Assembly: GCF_003144195.1 (NCBI RefSeq)
Contig: NW_020290029.1
Coordinates: 124,001 to 188,000, forward strand
Length of the DNA: 64,000 nucleotides
From: Ceraceosorus guamensis
Lineage: Eukaryota; Basidiomycota; Exobasidiomycetes; Ceraceosorales; Ceraceosoraceae
Direction: 5' to 3'
A program made the position numbers and the translations under genes. Positions 44,590 to 55,261 of the stretch are shown here, piece after piece (the first letter of the stretch is position 1; the number at the start of each line of letters is the position of its first letter). The notes beneath the pieces are model-generated. The model saw nothing but the letters and a program-made list of their open reading frames with translations. It searched no databases and was not told where the DNA came from.

Positions 44590-46524
44590 TTACAGAGAGC
44601 CGTCCAGGATGCGGGCGTGATAGTAGGCAGCCATTTCCCGAAGTCCGTCTTTAAGCTTCCACCTCGGGTTCCAGCCGATGAGACCTTCTGCTCTAGTTGT
44701 GTCGGGTCGTCGCTGCTTGGGATCGTCAATAGGAAGAGGAAGATACCTTATCTCCGTGTTTGGTCGCTCCTCTGCCAGCAGCTCATCCACCACCTCTGCC
44801 ACGATGGTTGCTAGCTCCGCGATCGTGAATTCGAAAGAGGATCCCAAATTGACCGGAAAGTGTATATCCTTGCCCTCTTCACCAGGATGGACATTCATCA
44901 GCGCTATCAGGCCGTCGATCAGGTCCTGCGCGGAGGGTTGAGGGATCAGCACGAGTCTTGATGCTTGTGACGCTGCGACGCACATGAATGAAGCAGAAGC
45001 TTCGCGTTTGAATTCCATCCCCATACACTGTAAGCGGCAAACCTTTGAGCGCTTGAATGACAAAGTTGCTAACCACGCGCCCATCCGCAGCATGCATGCG
45101 CGGTCCATAAGTGTTAAAAATGCGCGCGATTCTCGTATCCACGCCGTCCTTTTTCATATACTCGTTGGTGAGCGTTTCCGCTACGCGTTTTCCTTCGTCG
45201 TATGCAGCTCGAGGCCCAACGCAGCTCGTATTGCCGCAGTAGTCCTCACGCTGGGGGTTGATCTGAGGATCGCCATACACTTCCGACGTGCTCGCTAACA
45301 GCAGTGTGGACTTTGTGCGCTTGGCCAATCCGAGCATGTTAGAAGTCCCCAGAAAGTTCGTCTTGAGCGTCTTGATGGGGTTGGCTTGGTAGTGCCGAGG
45401 AGAGGCAGGGCAAGCTAGATGGTAAATTTGGTCCACTTCAACCAAGATTGGCTCGATGACATCGTGTCTAAGGAGCTCAAAGGATCGATGACCCTCCCAT
45501 TGCTCCAAATTTGATCTCGCTCCTGTGAGAAACGAGTCCATGACAATGACATCATGCCCCATGAGGAGCAGCCGATCAACGAGGTGTGACCCGACAAATC
45601 CGGCACTGAGAATGACGTACGGTGAGCAAAGATATGTCGCATCGTCATCAACGTGCGACTCACCCGCCAGTAACGAGGATTCTTTTGCGCTCTGGCTCCG
45701 GCAAGCGCCTGGTAGCTGGCAACCAGCTGGCACTGCGGCTGTGCTGAATCATGAGATCTCTGCGGGACTTGCTACTCATGAGACCGCTGGATGCGAGGCT
45801 TCTCAGAGAAGAAGTACTCTCGAGGCTCTGTAGGGACTGTGAAGGAGGCAGTGATGACGGTGCTGCAAGGAGCTCGCTGTCAGTGACGGTCCTGCGCTGT
45901 TCCGAGCCCCTCGTCACTCCGAATCCTTTCCCACTCACCGGTCGAAACGCCTAGCCCCACGCTCTGAGGGTGCGAGTCATTTCCCGCAGACGGAGGCCGT
46001 CTGATCTGTGACTCCTGGACAACTCGACTGAAGCGCGGCGATCCAGCAAGAGTGTGCCATGAGCCCGTCTCTTCATCGGAGGCGTAGGGGTTGAACGTTT
46101 GGCTGAGCGAAGAGGAAGTTCGAGGTCTCGTGTCTCGCATCGCAGGAATCGGAGATGAAGAGGAGCTGGAGATGCGCAACGAACCGTCTTGCGCACTCGA
46201 TACCTTTTGACTGCTCGGGCTTGAAGAAGCTCTTGACGCGCTGCCATTCTCGAGCTCCGATCGCGTCTTTGGGGATGGATAAGTCGCTCCAATTGACGTA
46301 CCGCCCGCCAAGGCTGATGCGGGTAGGTACAGATCTCTGAGCATTGCCAGGGGCACTTCCCACTCTGGCGCATCGACTTCCTCTTCAACACTCGAGCTCC
46401 CTTCCGCCCGCCCAGCACTGACATCTTGTGCATCCAATGTCGAGCTCCCCTGGGCTGGCGCATCAAGTGACAGCGCTTTCCGAGTGTTTTCACTGTAAGC
46501 CGCGTCGCGAGCTGCGTTCGACAT
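44590..46524 (-). CDS. UXS1: UDP-glucuronic acid decarboxylase (UDP-xylose synthase)
   Basis: Converts UDP-glucuronate to UDP-xylose with bound NAD, supplying xylose for glycans and glycolipids. Four exons on the minus strand: 46524-45939, 45862-45664, 45605-44984 and 44925-44590; 580 residues. The extended SDR fold starts near residue 257: [20 protein letters not shown] (NAD motif GGAGFVG), [56 protein letters not shown] and the catalytic Y-x3-K in [14 protein letters not shown], then [20 protein letters not shown] and QTRSF. The first 255 residues are a Ser-rich, low-complexity extension with no clear membrane helix, unlike many type II Golgi UXS enzymes. Head to head with the mitochondrial glutamyl-tRNA synthetase gene. 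Confidence 0.95.
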
Positions 46525-46860
46525 GCTGTGGCGAGTTTGCTCCAAGAATTGCTACAAGCGCAATCTTCCTTCAAGACTCTGGCGTGAGGAGTGCATGGTC
46601 GTCGAGGAGAGCGAGGGCTGCCATGCGTGAAGCGGTGCGTCTGTACCTATGGCTTGCGCAAGCAAGCCTCCGTCGGGCATCGGAGCCTCTAGCACGGGCA
46701 CATCGGCGGCGCGCATCTTTCGTGCGAAAGTGAGCGGGCGGGCCGCGCTATGAACTCAAGTCTGAGTTGTGAGCTCCGCGACGACGACCTAATCTGCACG
46801 CATGTAGAACACGCTCTGCTTCGTTCCACACCGAAGCAGCACAAGGGTTGATCGTACGCC
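46525..46860. promoter_or_regulatory. Bidirectional promoter UXS1 / MSE1
   Basis: 336 nt between two divergent start codons, so both genes must share or overlap promoter sequence. No TATA word seen. Confidence 0.5.
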
Positions 46861-48924
46861 ATGCTCACTGCCGCAAGAGCTCCAGTGGCAGCCATTGCCA
46901 GCCGCTGTCCGTGGTGCTACAGGCACGCCTCGAGAGCCGGTACAAGCGGTGCACCTCACGGCTCAGCGTCAGATTTCTCCTCCAGAAGACGATTCCAATC
47001 CACCTCTGCCACCCAGTCCAGCCCTCGACTTCGCTTTGCGCCATCTCCGACAGGCGACTTGCACCTCGGTGGTCTGCGTACAGCGCTGTTCAATCACCTG
47101 TATGCGCGCAAGCATGACGGGCAATGGATCCTGCGGGTAGAGGACACGGATCGAAAGAGATTCGTAGAAGGCTCCGCGTTTGCTCTGCAGCAAAACTTGC
47201 GCTGGGCAAGTTTGAACCCCGATGCAAGCCCAGAAAATGGGCAAATGTCATTCTTGGGGCCTCTGATTCAATCCGAGCGGTCAGGCTACTATCGCGACGC
47301 CATCGACAAGCTGCTCGGGGAAGGACATGCTTATCGCGACTTTCGGTCCATCGAGGAGAGGGAAGACGAGCGCAATTTGGCTCAAGAGGGCTTCAAGAAC
47401 GCCCGCATGGTGCGACGAGAGGAGTATATTGCGCCAGCTGAAGAGGAGGCTGCTCGTCTGATCGAGTCGGGCCGGCCCTTTGTTGTGAGGCTCAGAATGA
47501 GGCAGCAGACCCGCACGCACGCAGATCTCGTGTATGGCAGTCTGACGTTCAACAAGGACGAGTCAGCAGAGGACCCTATCTTGTTGAAGTCGGACGGTTT
47601 GCCCACATATCACTTGGCCAATGTGGTAGACGACTCTTTGATGGGCATCACGCATGTCTTGAGAGGCGAAGAATGGATTCCATCGTTGCCAATACACTTG
47701 CAGCTATACGAAGCACTTGGACGTGAACCACCGCAATTCGCGCACCTACCGCTCCTCGTCAATCCAGATGGCACTAAGCTATCCAAGCGCTCGGGGAATG
47801 CAGCCAATGTGGAGGACTACATAGACCAAGGATACGAGCCTGAAGCGTTGATCAACTATGTCGCCCTGCTTGGGTGTAATTGGAAGGGCAATGAGCAAGG
47901 CGAGCCCGCAGACAGCAGCGAAGTAATGACGATGCAGGAGCTCATCAGCAGATTCGAGCTTGAGCGAGTGACGCATTCGAGAGCGGCATTGGATTTGGCA
48001 AAGCTGGCTTTCTTGAATCGCAAGCACGTTCAGCTCAAAGTGGATGCAATTCTGCCCCGAGCTGCTCCCGCAAGATCGAAGGGAAAACGAGGAACTCCAG
48101 CTACCTCGCTTAACGCGGAGCCATCTGCACGGGAGCGCGGAGTAGACCCAGAGGCGGCAGAGGGCATGCTAGAGTCGCTCAGGTGGGGTTTGGAAGACCG
48201 CTACAACATCAGGCTTCCTCATATGGACTTCAAAGAGTTGGCGCGGATGGTTCGTCTTTTCGGCGAAAAGTCCACCTTTGTGCACGACGTCGTCGATCAA
48301 GCAGGCGTCCTCTTCGAATTGCCCGATCTATCGCCGCAATCCATTATCGATGTCGTCGGTCCCCACTCTTACCTTCACGTGCTGGCAATTGCAACCTCAC
48401 AGCTGCAGCACGCCCCTCTTTCGAGCGTCAACTCGGCGAAGGACGCACTGCAAATCATCATCGAAAAGTCCATGAGGAGGGCCGGTCGACCTGCAAGCGC
48501 CTCTGGCGAGCCCGACCTGAACAAAAGGACGGTCAATCTAGCCATGCGACATGCACTGACTGGTGTGCTGAGTGGTGCGGCGCTCGCTGATCTCTGCGTC
48601 TGCATCGGCCAGCACGAGCTTTTGACGAGACTGGAGCGGGCGAGCAGAGCGATGCGGGAGCACCTCGAAGGCTCGGATGACGCGTCGGCTTCGCAGCAAG
48701 GCGAAACGGAGCTTGATCGGCGTCTGCGACTTTGCACGCAACGATACGCCAAGGCGATTGCGGATGCTGATACTCCGCATGAGCGCATGCGATTGGAGAA
48801 TCTGGAATACAGGGAAAAGTTCCAGTTGGAAGAGCACGACAGGTATAGGCGTCTGCGCAGGATGGATGTGCAAAGTACGGCAAGGCAAAAGGAGATGGGA
48901 ATCAGAGTGGCATCACCCAGATAG
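46861..48924 (+). CDS. MSE1: Mitochondrial glutamyl-tRNA synthetase
   Basis: Class I aminoacyl-tRNA synthetase charging mitochondrial tRNA-Glu (and, in organisms using transamidation, tRNA-Gln). Single exon, 687 residues. The first 50 residues are rich in Ala, Ser and Arg and lack acidic residues until Asp39, consistent with a mitochondrial presequence. The HIGH-type motif is PSPTGDLHLGGLR at about 61-73, followed by FNHLYARKHDGQWILRVEDT; the KMSKS-type motif is KLSKRSGNAANV from about 306. Further features: SDGLPTYHLANVVDDSLMGI and THVLRGEEWIPSLPIHLQLY. An insertion (about 400-430) is Ala/Pro/Arg-rich. The C-terminal 200 residues are the anticodon-binding part, longer than in bacteria. Confidence 0.95.
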   Translation: MLTAARAPVAAIASRCPWCYRHASRAGTSGAPHGSASDFSSRRRFQSTSATQSSPRLRFAPSPTGDLHLGGLRTALFNHLYARKHDGQWILRVEDTDRKRFVEGSAFALQQNLRWASLNPDASPENGQMSFLGPLIQSERSGYYRDAIDKLLGEGHAYRDFRSIEEREDERNLAQEGFKNARMVRREEYIAPAEEEAARLIESGRPFVVRLRMRQQTRTHADLVYGSLTFNKDESAEDPILLKSDGLPTYHLANVVDDSLMGITHVLRGEEWIPSLPIHLQLYEALGREPPQFAHLPLLVNPDGTKLSKRSGNAANVEDYIDQGYEPEALINYVALLGCNWKGNEQGEPADSSEVMTMQELISRFELERVTHSRAALDLAKLAFLNRKHVQLKVDAILPRAAPARSKGKRGTPATSLNAEPSARERGVDPEAAEGMLESLRWGLEDRYNIRLPHMDFKELARMVRLFGEKSTFVHDVVDQAGVLFELPDLSPQSIIDVVGPHSYLHVLAIATSQLQHAPLSSVNSAKDALQIIIEKSMRRAGRPASASGEPDLNKRTVNLAMRHALTGVLSGAALADLCVCIGQHELLTRLERASRAMREHLEGSDDASASQQGETELDRRLRLCTQRYAKAIADADTPHERMRLENLEYREKFQLEEHDRYRRLRRMDVQSTARQKEMGIRVASPR

Positions 48925-49114
48925 AGACGCATTCGCGAATAGAATTACATGCATGCGCATCTGCTCATCGGACAATTCAATTGAAAGTGATGACGGCCAG
49001 TGACGAGCGATACAGAGCAGAATGAGCGTGACGAGAGTGCGTGCGGTGAGCAAGTGTCCGTTGATGGCAAAGTGTCGCGCAAGGATTTCCTATCGAGGGG
49101 AGAGGGGCATGGCG

Positions 49115-50728
49115 CTACAAGAAGTTGAGCCTCGTGTCGGGCGTAAAAGGTAGATGCGGGCGTCTCTCGGAGCCTGGCACATCTATCGATTGGCCTGGCG
49201 AAGATAGCGGAGAGATCCATTCGTGGTTGGCGCCGTTGAAGAGGTACGGAGCAAGGGGAGCGAGGCTAGGCGAAGCGATGGGCGTAGGACGAGAGTCTGT
49301 GCTGTTTCCGCTGCCCGCGCTACCTCTGCGCGGCTGGTCTTCGCGCACGTACAATGCGCGTGGTCTCGAAAGACTATGAGCTGAGCTGCTGCTCACTACT
49401 CCGAAATCGCTTTGGGAAGCCTTGTGGCGAGGTTGCGCAACACTTGCGGGCGTGACTTGCACTTCTGGTCCTCCTCCTCCTCCTCCTCGTCCTATTCTGT
49501 CCACGGCGTCGCGAACATCTTGCATCTCCATATCTCGATTGAAGCGCGCGGCACCGGTGCTGCCGCCGCCGCCGCCACCGTTGCGAGACCTGATGCTGCC
49601 GAACCTCCACGGACCATCTGCTGAAGGCCGAGCGCCCGCACGCTGCTGCGGCCAAGGATTGTGCAGCTGCGTGTTTCCTTGGGATTGCGTGTTCCCTTGC
49701 GATTGAGTGGGGGACCAATCCAAAGACCTCTTTGAGGTTGATGGTCCAGTGAGAGTGATTTGGCTGCTGCTAGGCGCGTGCTGCATTGCTCTTTCGTAGA
49801 CGGCGTTGCGCGCAGACGGTGGCATGGGCGAGCGTTTGACTCCCCTGCTGGTGCTCATTGTCCTTTGCAGTCCGCTGGACGTATCAACAAGGCTCGATCT
49901 CATGGCAGCTGGAATGCCACCGGTACCCTCTTGCCGTGCGTACGTCGTTGGCGGTTGAGGTGCGCCACGGACGGTGCGAACGCCCCTGATTGTAGAGACG
50001 CTGATATTGCTCCTCACGCTAGCGTTGCGCTGGAGCGGAACGTGCTTGTTGCGATCAGCGGGATTGTTGGGCCATGCCTGCTGCTCTTCGCGCCCGCGCC
50101 ATCTAAAGCTTGGCTGGCGTCCCAATCGTGTCGTAGACGCTTCTCTTCGCACGGCTCGAGGGCCGGCAGAGTGATCGTTGACGAGTTCTCTCGGCACGTC
50201 GTCTCTCAGCAATCGCGCTCCTATGGTAGACATGCTGTCGTGGCTGTGATGCTTGTTATTGTTATTGTTGTTGTTGAGGAATGCTCCTCGAGGACTTGAC
50301 CTGCCGCTAGAGGATGACTGCGAGCCGTAAACTGTAGCGTGCAGCCGCGGCGCGCCGTGTTCAAAGAATGGAGCAGCGTGCGTCATGGCTCGATGACGTT
50401 CGCGTCGAGCAGAAGACTGCCCGCCACCCTCTTCCGAAGCGAGATGTTGCTGTCTGGCGATCATGGCGAGCTTCTCCACCGCAGCGTCGTACGCGACGGC
50501 ATCTTGGTGCAGGGTGCGTCGATGAGCAGCTTTGCCGTGCAAATGCCACCACGCACACAGCAAGAAGCACACGCCGAGGGGAATGGCGATGGCGTACCCC
50601 AAAGCGGCCACAGCTTCAAGCTGGAAGCTGGGAAAGAGGCCGAGCTCTGGTACCTTTGGCGTGTGCGGGTGCTTGGCATTGTGCACGCCTAGCCCTTCGT
50701 GAATGTGCGTGGCGTTTTGGAGCTTCAT
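49115..50728 (-). CDS. Single-pass membrane protein of unknown function
   Basis: Open frame of 537 residues from ATG 50728. The frame remains open upstream to 50791 but without an ATG; an upstream exon is possible. A short N-terminal part has one potential glycosylation site (NATH), then one membrane helix (AVAALGYAIAIPLGVCFLLC) at about residues 38-57, then a roughly 480-residue disordered cytosolic tail, rich in Ser, Arg and Pro with a poly-Asn run (NNNNNNN), two poly-Gly runs and a QSQGNTQSQGNTQ repeat. No domain is recognised. The layout resembles fungal type I or type III cell-surface proteins with long cytoplasmic tails, but no function can be claimed. Confidence 0.7.
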   Translation of the reverse strand: MKLQNATHIHEGLGVHNAKHPHTPKVPELGLFPSFQLEAVAALGYAIAIPLGVCFLLCAWWHLHGKAAHRRTLHQDAVAYDAAVEKLAMIARQQHLASEEGGGQSSARRERHRAMTHAAPFFEHGAPRLHATVYGSQSSSSGRSSPRGAFLNNNNNNNKHHSHDSMSTIGARLLRDDVPRELVNDHSAGPRAVRREASTTRLGRQPSFRWRGREEQQAWPNNPADRNKHVPLQRNASVRSNISVSTIRGVRTVRGAPQPPTTYARQEGTGGIPAAMRSSLVDTSSGLQRTMSTSRGVKRSPMPPSARNAVYERAMQHAPSSSQITLTGPSTSKRSLDWSPTQSQGNTQSQGNTQLHNPWPQQRAGARPSADGPWRFGSIRSRNGGGGGGSTGAARFNRDMEMQDVRDAVDRIGRGGGGGGPEVQVTPASVAQPRHKASQSDFGVVSSSSAHSLSRPRALYVREDQPRRGSAGSGNSTDSRPTPIASPSLAPLAPYLFNGANHEWISPLSSPGQSIDVPGSERRPHLPFTPDTRLNFL

Positions 50729-52068
50729 GCTTGGTGGGAATGCGAGACTTCCATAAGGCAGGTCGTGGTGTCCATCGAGCAAGCTTTGCAAAAGGCTCGA
50801 GCAGCTGATGCCTCTTCTTGACTCGATTCCAAGCCACTCAAAACTGTGACAGCAGATCTTCAGTCTGAGTGCACTGCGCGAATCTCAATGTGCTCATATA
50901 TAGCGGTCGTAAAGTGACTATATACTACCGCAGCATGTGCGACTGCGCCAAATGCTGCTGCGTAGGGGGAGAGCAACAGCTGCGACGCGCTCTGGGATCG
51001 ATCGATCGCCTCGACGGTCCTCCTTGCGAAATTGAAATTGCTTTTGGGTTGTTTTGAGTCGTGGTTGCCGAGAAGCGTCTCTCCTCAACCATGCAACGGC
51101 CCGGCCGGCGTATACGCTTTGGGGGCGAGCAGCAACGACGCTGTACAGTCCGCAAAGAGGCCGGCCGACCGACCGAGGTCGACTCCTCGCCGTTTCATAT
51201 CACCTTGCTCCTCCCCATCCAAAACCTCGCTTCTTAATTCATTGCGGCCGCCCGCGGGCACGCCAGCGCGCACCGGCAGAACAAAGGGCGCGTGCGAGCG
51301 CCGACAAGCAGCAGCAGCAATCAAGCGGCAGCAAGCCGCTCAGTTCGATCGCACGCATGTCCATGAGATAGAGACGAAGGATGACCGAAGCTGTAGCGGC
51401 GGGCGGTACATGTGAAACGCTCGTCATCAGCGAACGAGGCATTGCAAGTGCTCATCTTGTGACTGAAGTGAGCATCAAGGAGCGCAAATTGCATGATGCC
51501 TACCTCGACTCATCCGCCGCACTTGTTGTGAAAGCAAAAAGGTGATGAAGGCGGGCGCGCAAGCACAAACTCATCAGCCAAACCGCCGCGTAGTCGCGTA
51601 CAGCCTTGCATGCAGCTAGCACGCGTGCGCCCCCGCTAGCTGCTGGCTGCATCGCCGATTTTCACCCGCCTCGTTTGTGGTGCGCGCGAGCTCCGGAGTC
51701 GTTGAAAAGCTCCAATCACACCACTTACGGCAGGACATGCTCATCGGGCTGCTATATTCACGACCGAGCCTGCAACACAATCTCTCTTCGAAGCATGCAA
51801 CACTTTTACGATCGGGTATTGACGAAAAAGGGGTTTGCGATGGTGCTAAAAAAAATCAACGTCTAGGTTGTCCCATCGCGATCTCTAGCGCTGGATCTCC
51901 TCTCTCCCAGCCCACTCCCACCAGGTCCGCTGCCTCTATCCCTCGTGCGATTGATGGAAGGTGGCGTCATACCAGCAGGCTTCTCCTTGTTGAGCACTGG
52001 GAGAGAGAAAGAGAGCCAAGGGAAAGTTTGAGCTGAAAGGCGGAGCCAAGGGCAAGATGCACCGCGAC
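50729..52068. other. Gene-poor spacer
   Basis: About 1.34 kb between the start of the membrane protein gene and the stop of the dynein chain gene. TATATA words near 50896 and 50919 lie 170-190 nt upstream of the membrane protein start and could serve it. No coding sequence is supported; frames overlap on all phases. Confidence 0.45.
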
Positions 52069-54605
52069 TCACGACTCTGAAAGAAGGTGTGCAACACTTC
52101 CGATTGTTTCGGCGTGCCGGGACTTGTAGGACCTTCCGGCGATGTCAGACCTGGACTGAGCGGTCCAGCTCGACCAGAGTCTAATGGCGGGCTCGCCAGA
52201 CGTTCTGGTCGCAGTCCGGGCGTTCCTTCGCGCTCTCGATGAGATTCCTGGTGGAAAGGGCGGTGAACACTTCAATTCATCGAACGCTCGCTCGCTCAAT
52301 CCACTCACTCGTCTGCCCATACGCGCGGCAGGCCTCGCACTCGTGCTCAAAGGCCCATCATCGGCATCTCCTATCTTCGCTAGCAGCGCCTTTTCCACGC
52401 TCGGCAAGCTCAGACTGGAGCTTCCCATAGGCCCAACCACTGTGCGCCCGCTGGACTCCGCGTCCCCGTTAGCCGATGCACCCATCGCACCACCCAGACG
52501 CGAAAGTTTCGAGCGCGAGTTAGGATCTGATGACATGTTTGCGTAGTGCTGCGCGAGAAACGCTTGCTCGTCTGGCTGCTTGAAACGCGTCGTATTGTTT
52601 GACGGGGCCTGACATGGATGTGGCGCGTCAGCTCCTTGGCTCAGACTTGACGCTAGGCAAGCAGCAACGCAACTCACTGGGGCTGTCCAGTCCGAAATGA
52701 TATCCTCGTACAGCCTGACTGCGCTAGGAACACCGGCATCTTCGGCAGCCGCAAGCTGTCCCGTTTCTTTTTGTCGCGCGAGCTCCAACAAATTTTTGCT
52801 GCCCTTTTCCAGCCGGCTTTCTCGTCTAACCTGTTCGACGAGCATGTCCCACTCCCAGCCCTTTGAAGTGGCATTTGCATCAAATCCATCCCTGTGCGCC
52901 TTGATCTTTCCCCAAGTGTCCCAACCTGTGGGCACCACGAGCTCGTCGCGCTCGATCGTTGACGATCGGTATGTGAATGGAAATCGCGAAGAGAGTGCAC
53001 CTCCGGCTACCACGCTTGACGGAGCTGCGCCTGCGTCTGCAGCACGATTATGAGAGCCATCAGTCGCAGAGGTGAGCCGTGCTGGCACTGGCGGGGTAAA
53101 AAGCCTGTGCAAGACGTAAGAGCGCAGCACCTCAAACGTCCGCGGCCGAGATTGCGCTGTGAAGAAGAGTCCAGCGCCGTCTGAATGAAGGTGGCGGGTC
53201 AGTGAGTCTCGCGTCTAGCCTCTGATCACCTTGCAAACCCTCACATTTCAAGCAAGTGGTTCGAAGCACCTGCTGTATGTAATCGAATTGCTCCTCCTTG
53301 AACTCGCGATCCCTTTCGAGTTGTGGTATCGTGTCGGCCTAGAGGCGAGGGGCCAACGTCAGACGCGTACTCTACACGCCCATCGCGAGCACGACTCACC
53401 TTTGTGCAAACGATCACAAGCGGTACGCCCCAATTGTGCTCGAGCACTCCCTCTCCTAACGGCAATGACGGATCTGTGAGCGCAGGGTTCGGGCCTGCAG
53501 TGGCTTGCACGCCATCTGTGGTCTGCGCGGGCTCCGCATAGGAGCGAATGTAAGCCTCAACTGGGAGGGTACGTCATGTCAGTCATCGGAGCATCACTGA
53601 AGCAGGCTTCTGCCTTACTCACGCTGCTCCCTAAGCTCGTCTGCAAGGGCTCTCTCCTTCGTCCATCTGGCCCTCTCCTCGACGTTTGCGCCAGCATTTT
53701 CGGCGTCCTCCAGCACCCCTCTAACAACGTCCAGCCAGGTAGACAGCTGCTCTAAGAAGGTCCAAGGCGCTTGCCAGTCAAGCACTATCATGAACAAGGA
53801 GTCTTTGATAGCCGTCATGGAAGGCTTCGGCGAGGTAGCGGTAGATGAGAGACCAGCCTGCAAAGACGTGCTTGGCCGCAAGGAGGATGCGCTTGCGGCA
53901 GGATTTGTGCTCGTTGGATCGGAGGACGACGCAGCAAGCGCAAACGGTAGCAGAGACAGGTGAACTGGGTGCGAAGAGGGGACTTGGTAGACGCCAACCC
54001 GCGCCAACGTGTCTGCGGGCGAAGAAGCGTTAGACGAACGATGGCCACCCTTTGCGCTTCGAGCGCGGAACTCTCACCCTCTCCGTCCTCATCACCGACG
54101 TCCCAGTACCCGTACCCCATGCCAAAGTCTGCCGCCCCCGAGACTTCGGCGTTGGTCTGCAGGTCATGCTCTGGGCCGCTCAAATTTGGCGTTCCTGTGG
54201 CTGCTCCAGACACTCCTGCTTGAGCCTGACCTCCGACCGAATTTGAAGACGAGCTGGCAGGCAGAGAAATGAAGCCGGCAGGCGCCCTCGCCGCCAGCGA
54301 AGAAAGTATCGTCGTCTTTCCGGTCCCAGGTTCACCTGCGGGCGCAGTGCCAAGAGCCGTCAGATGACGTCCGTATTGGCACAGCCTCTACCGCACTCAC
54401 CCATGATGATCAAGTTCTTGAGGGGTACAGCTTTGCTGCTCTGAACCGAGTCCAAGATGCTACTCCAAAGGTCTTCATCCTGCTGCGCATCAGGCGCAGT
54501 CTGCGCTGCTTGCGCTGCCTGTGAGCCCTTCTCCATCGCTCCATTTCCAACTCGGCTTGGGCCTGCCGTATCGGCAGCAGAAGCAGAAGCTAGCGGGCTG
54601 TCCAT
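52069..54605 (-). CDS. Cytoplasmic dynein light intermediate chain
   Basis: Links the dynein heavy chain to cargo adaptors. Seven exons on the minus strand: 54605-54401, 54335-54078, 54012-53623, 53560-53400, 53338-53230, 53180-52678 and 52608-52069; 721 residues. A Ras-like domain carries the P-loop GEPGTGKTT (residues 69-77, formed across intron 1). Later come FLEQLSTWLDVVRGVLEDAE, NWGVPLVIVCTKADTIPQLE, EQFDYIQQVLRTTCLKCEG and DGAGLFFTAQSRPRTFEVLR, then SYVLHRLF, all typical of the family. DKxxSIL-like KAVPLKNLIIMG precedes the P-loop. The last exon is low-complexity; the final 60 residues (after AFDELK) may be altered by an undetected intron. Inserts rich in Ala/Ser follow the P-loop. Confidence 0.92.
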
Positions 54606-55261
54606 GAGAGGCGAGCGTACCGCTGTCTACGAGTGCCTTCGAAATCAAATTGCTGCGCTTCCCGCGCGTGTCGAATACGCTTTCGTCGTCTATCTACCCT
54701 GCAGATCTTGTATGCGTTCCGGAAGGAGTGCCTCGCCGAGAAGCGGATGGTGATGATGATGGAGGACGTGCACGCACCACTGGGGATTCTCGAGACATGC
54801 ATGCTTTCCTGCAAGGTCGCGCTGTGCGTGACGCGTGTGTGGCTCTACAAAGGTAGCGCGCGCGTGCGTGCGCTGTTGAAAGTAGTCATGAGTAGCAGTA
54901 GTAGGTACCAGCTACCTCAGCACATGTGCGCGCGTGACTCAGTCAGTGAGTGACCTCTGATGGCGCGCGGATCATCAGCAGCTGCAGCCAAAAGTCAAGA
55001 AGTGTTGCACTCAACGAAGGCGTGTTGCGCCGCAAGTTGCTGCCGCGGCGGCCATCCATTTCATACAGTTCAACACGCAGCTCGCGCTTCTGACAAGCTC
55101 GAAGCGAATCAAGGATGCGCTGCGATCAACAGCCTTGCTGCAGACACACCGCCTGGCCCCTCGACATTTCATGGGCCGTGGCTCACTTGTTGCCGCACCA
55201 CACACACTTTTCCACACTGCAATTTTTCGAAAGCATTGCGATTGCTTGAATTTGCAACGCT
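54606..55261. other. Spacer between RTT109 stop and the dynein chain start
   Basis: 656 nt. Short plus-strand frames occur but none is supported. Probably the dynein chain promoter and RTT109 3' UTR. Confidence 0.45.

Noticed and set aside
45951-46574. Long frames antisense or out of frame to UXS1 exon 1
   Set aside because: Shadows of the Ser-rich coding sequence; the called frame continues by splicing into the SDR domain.
49760-50299. 179-codon plus-strand frame antisense to the single-pass membrane protein
   Set aside because: Shadow of the Arg/Ser-rich minus-strand gene.
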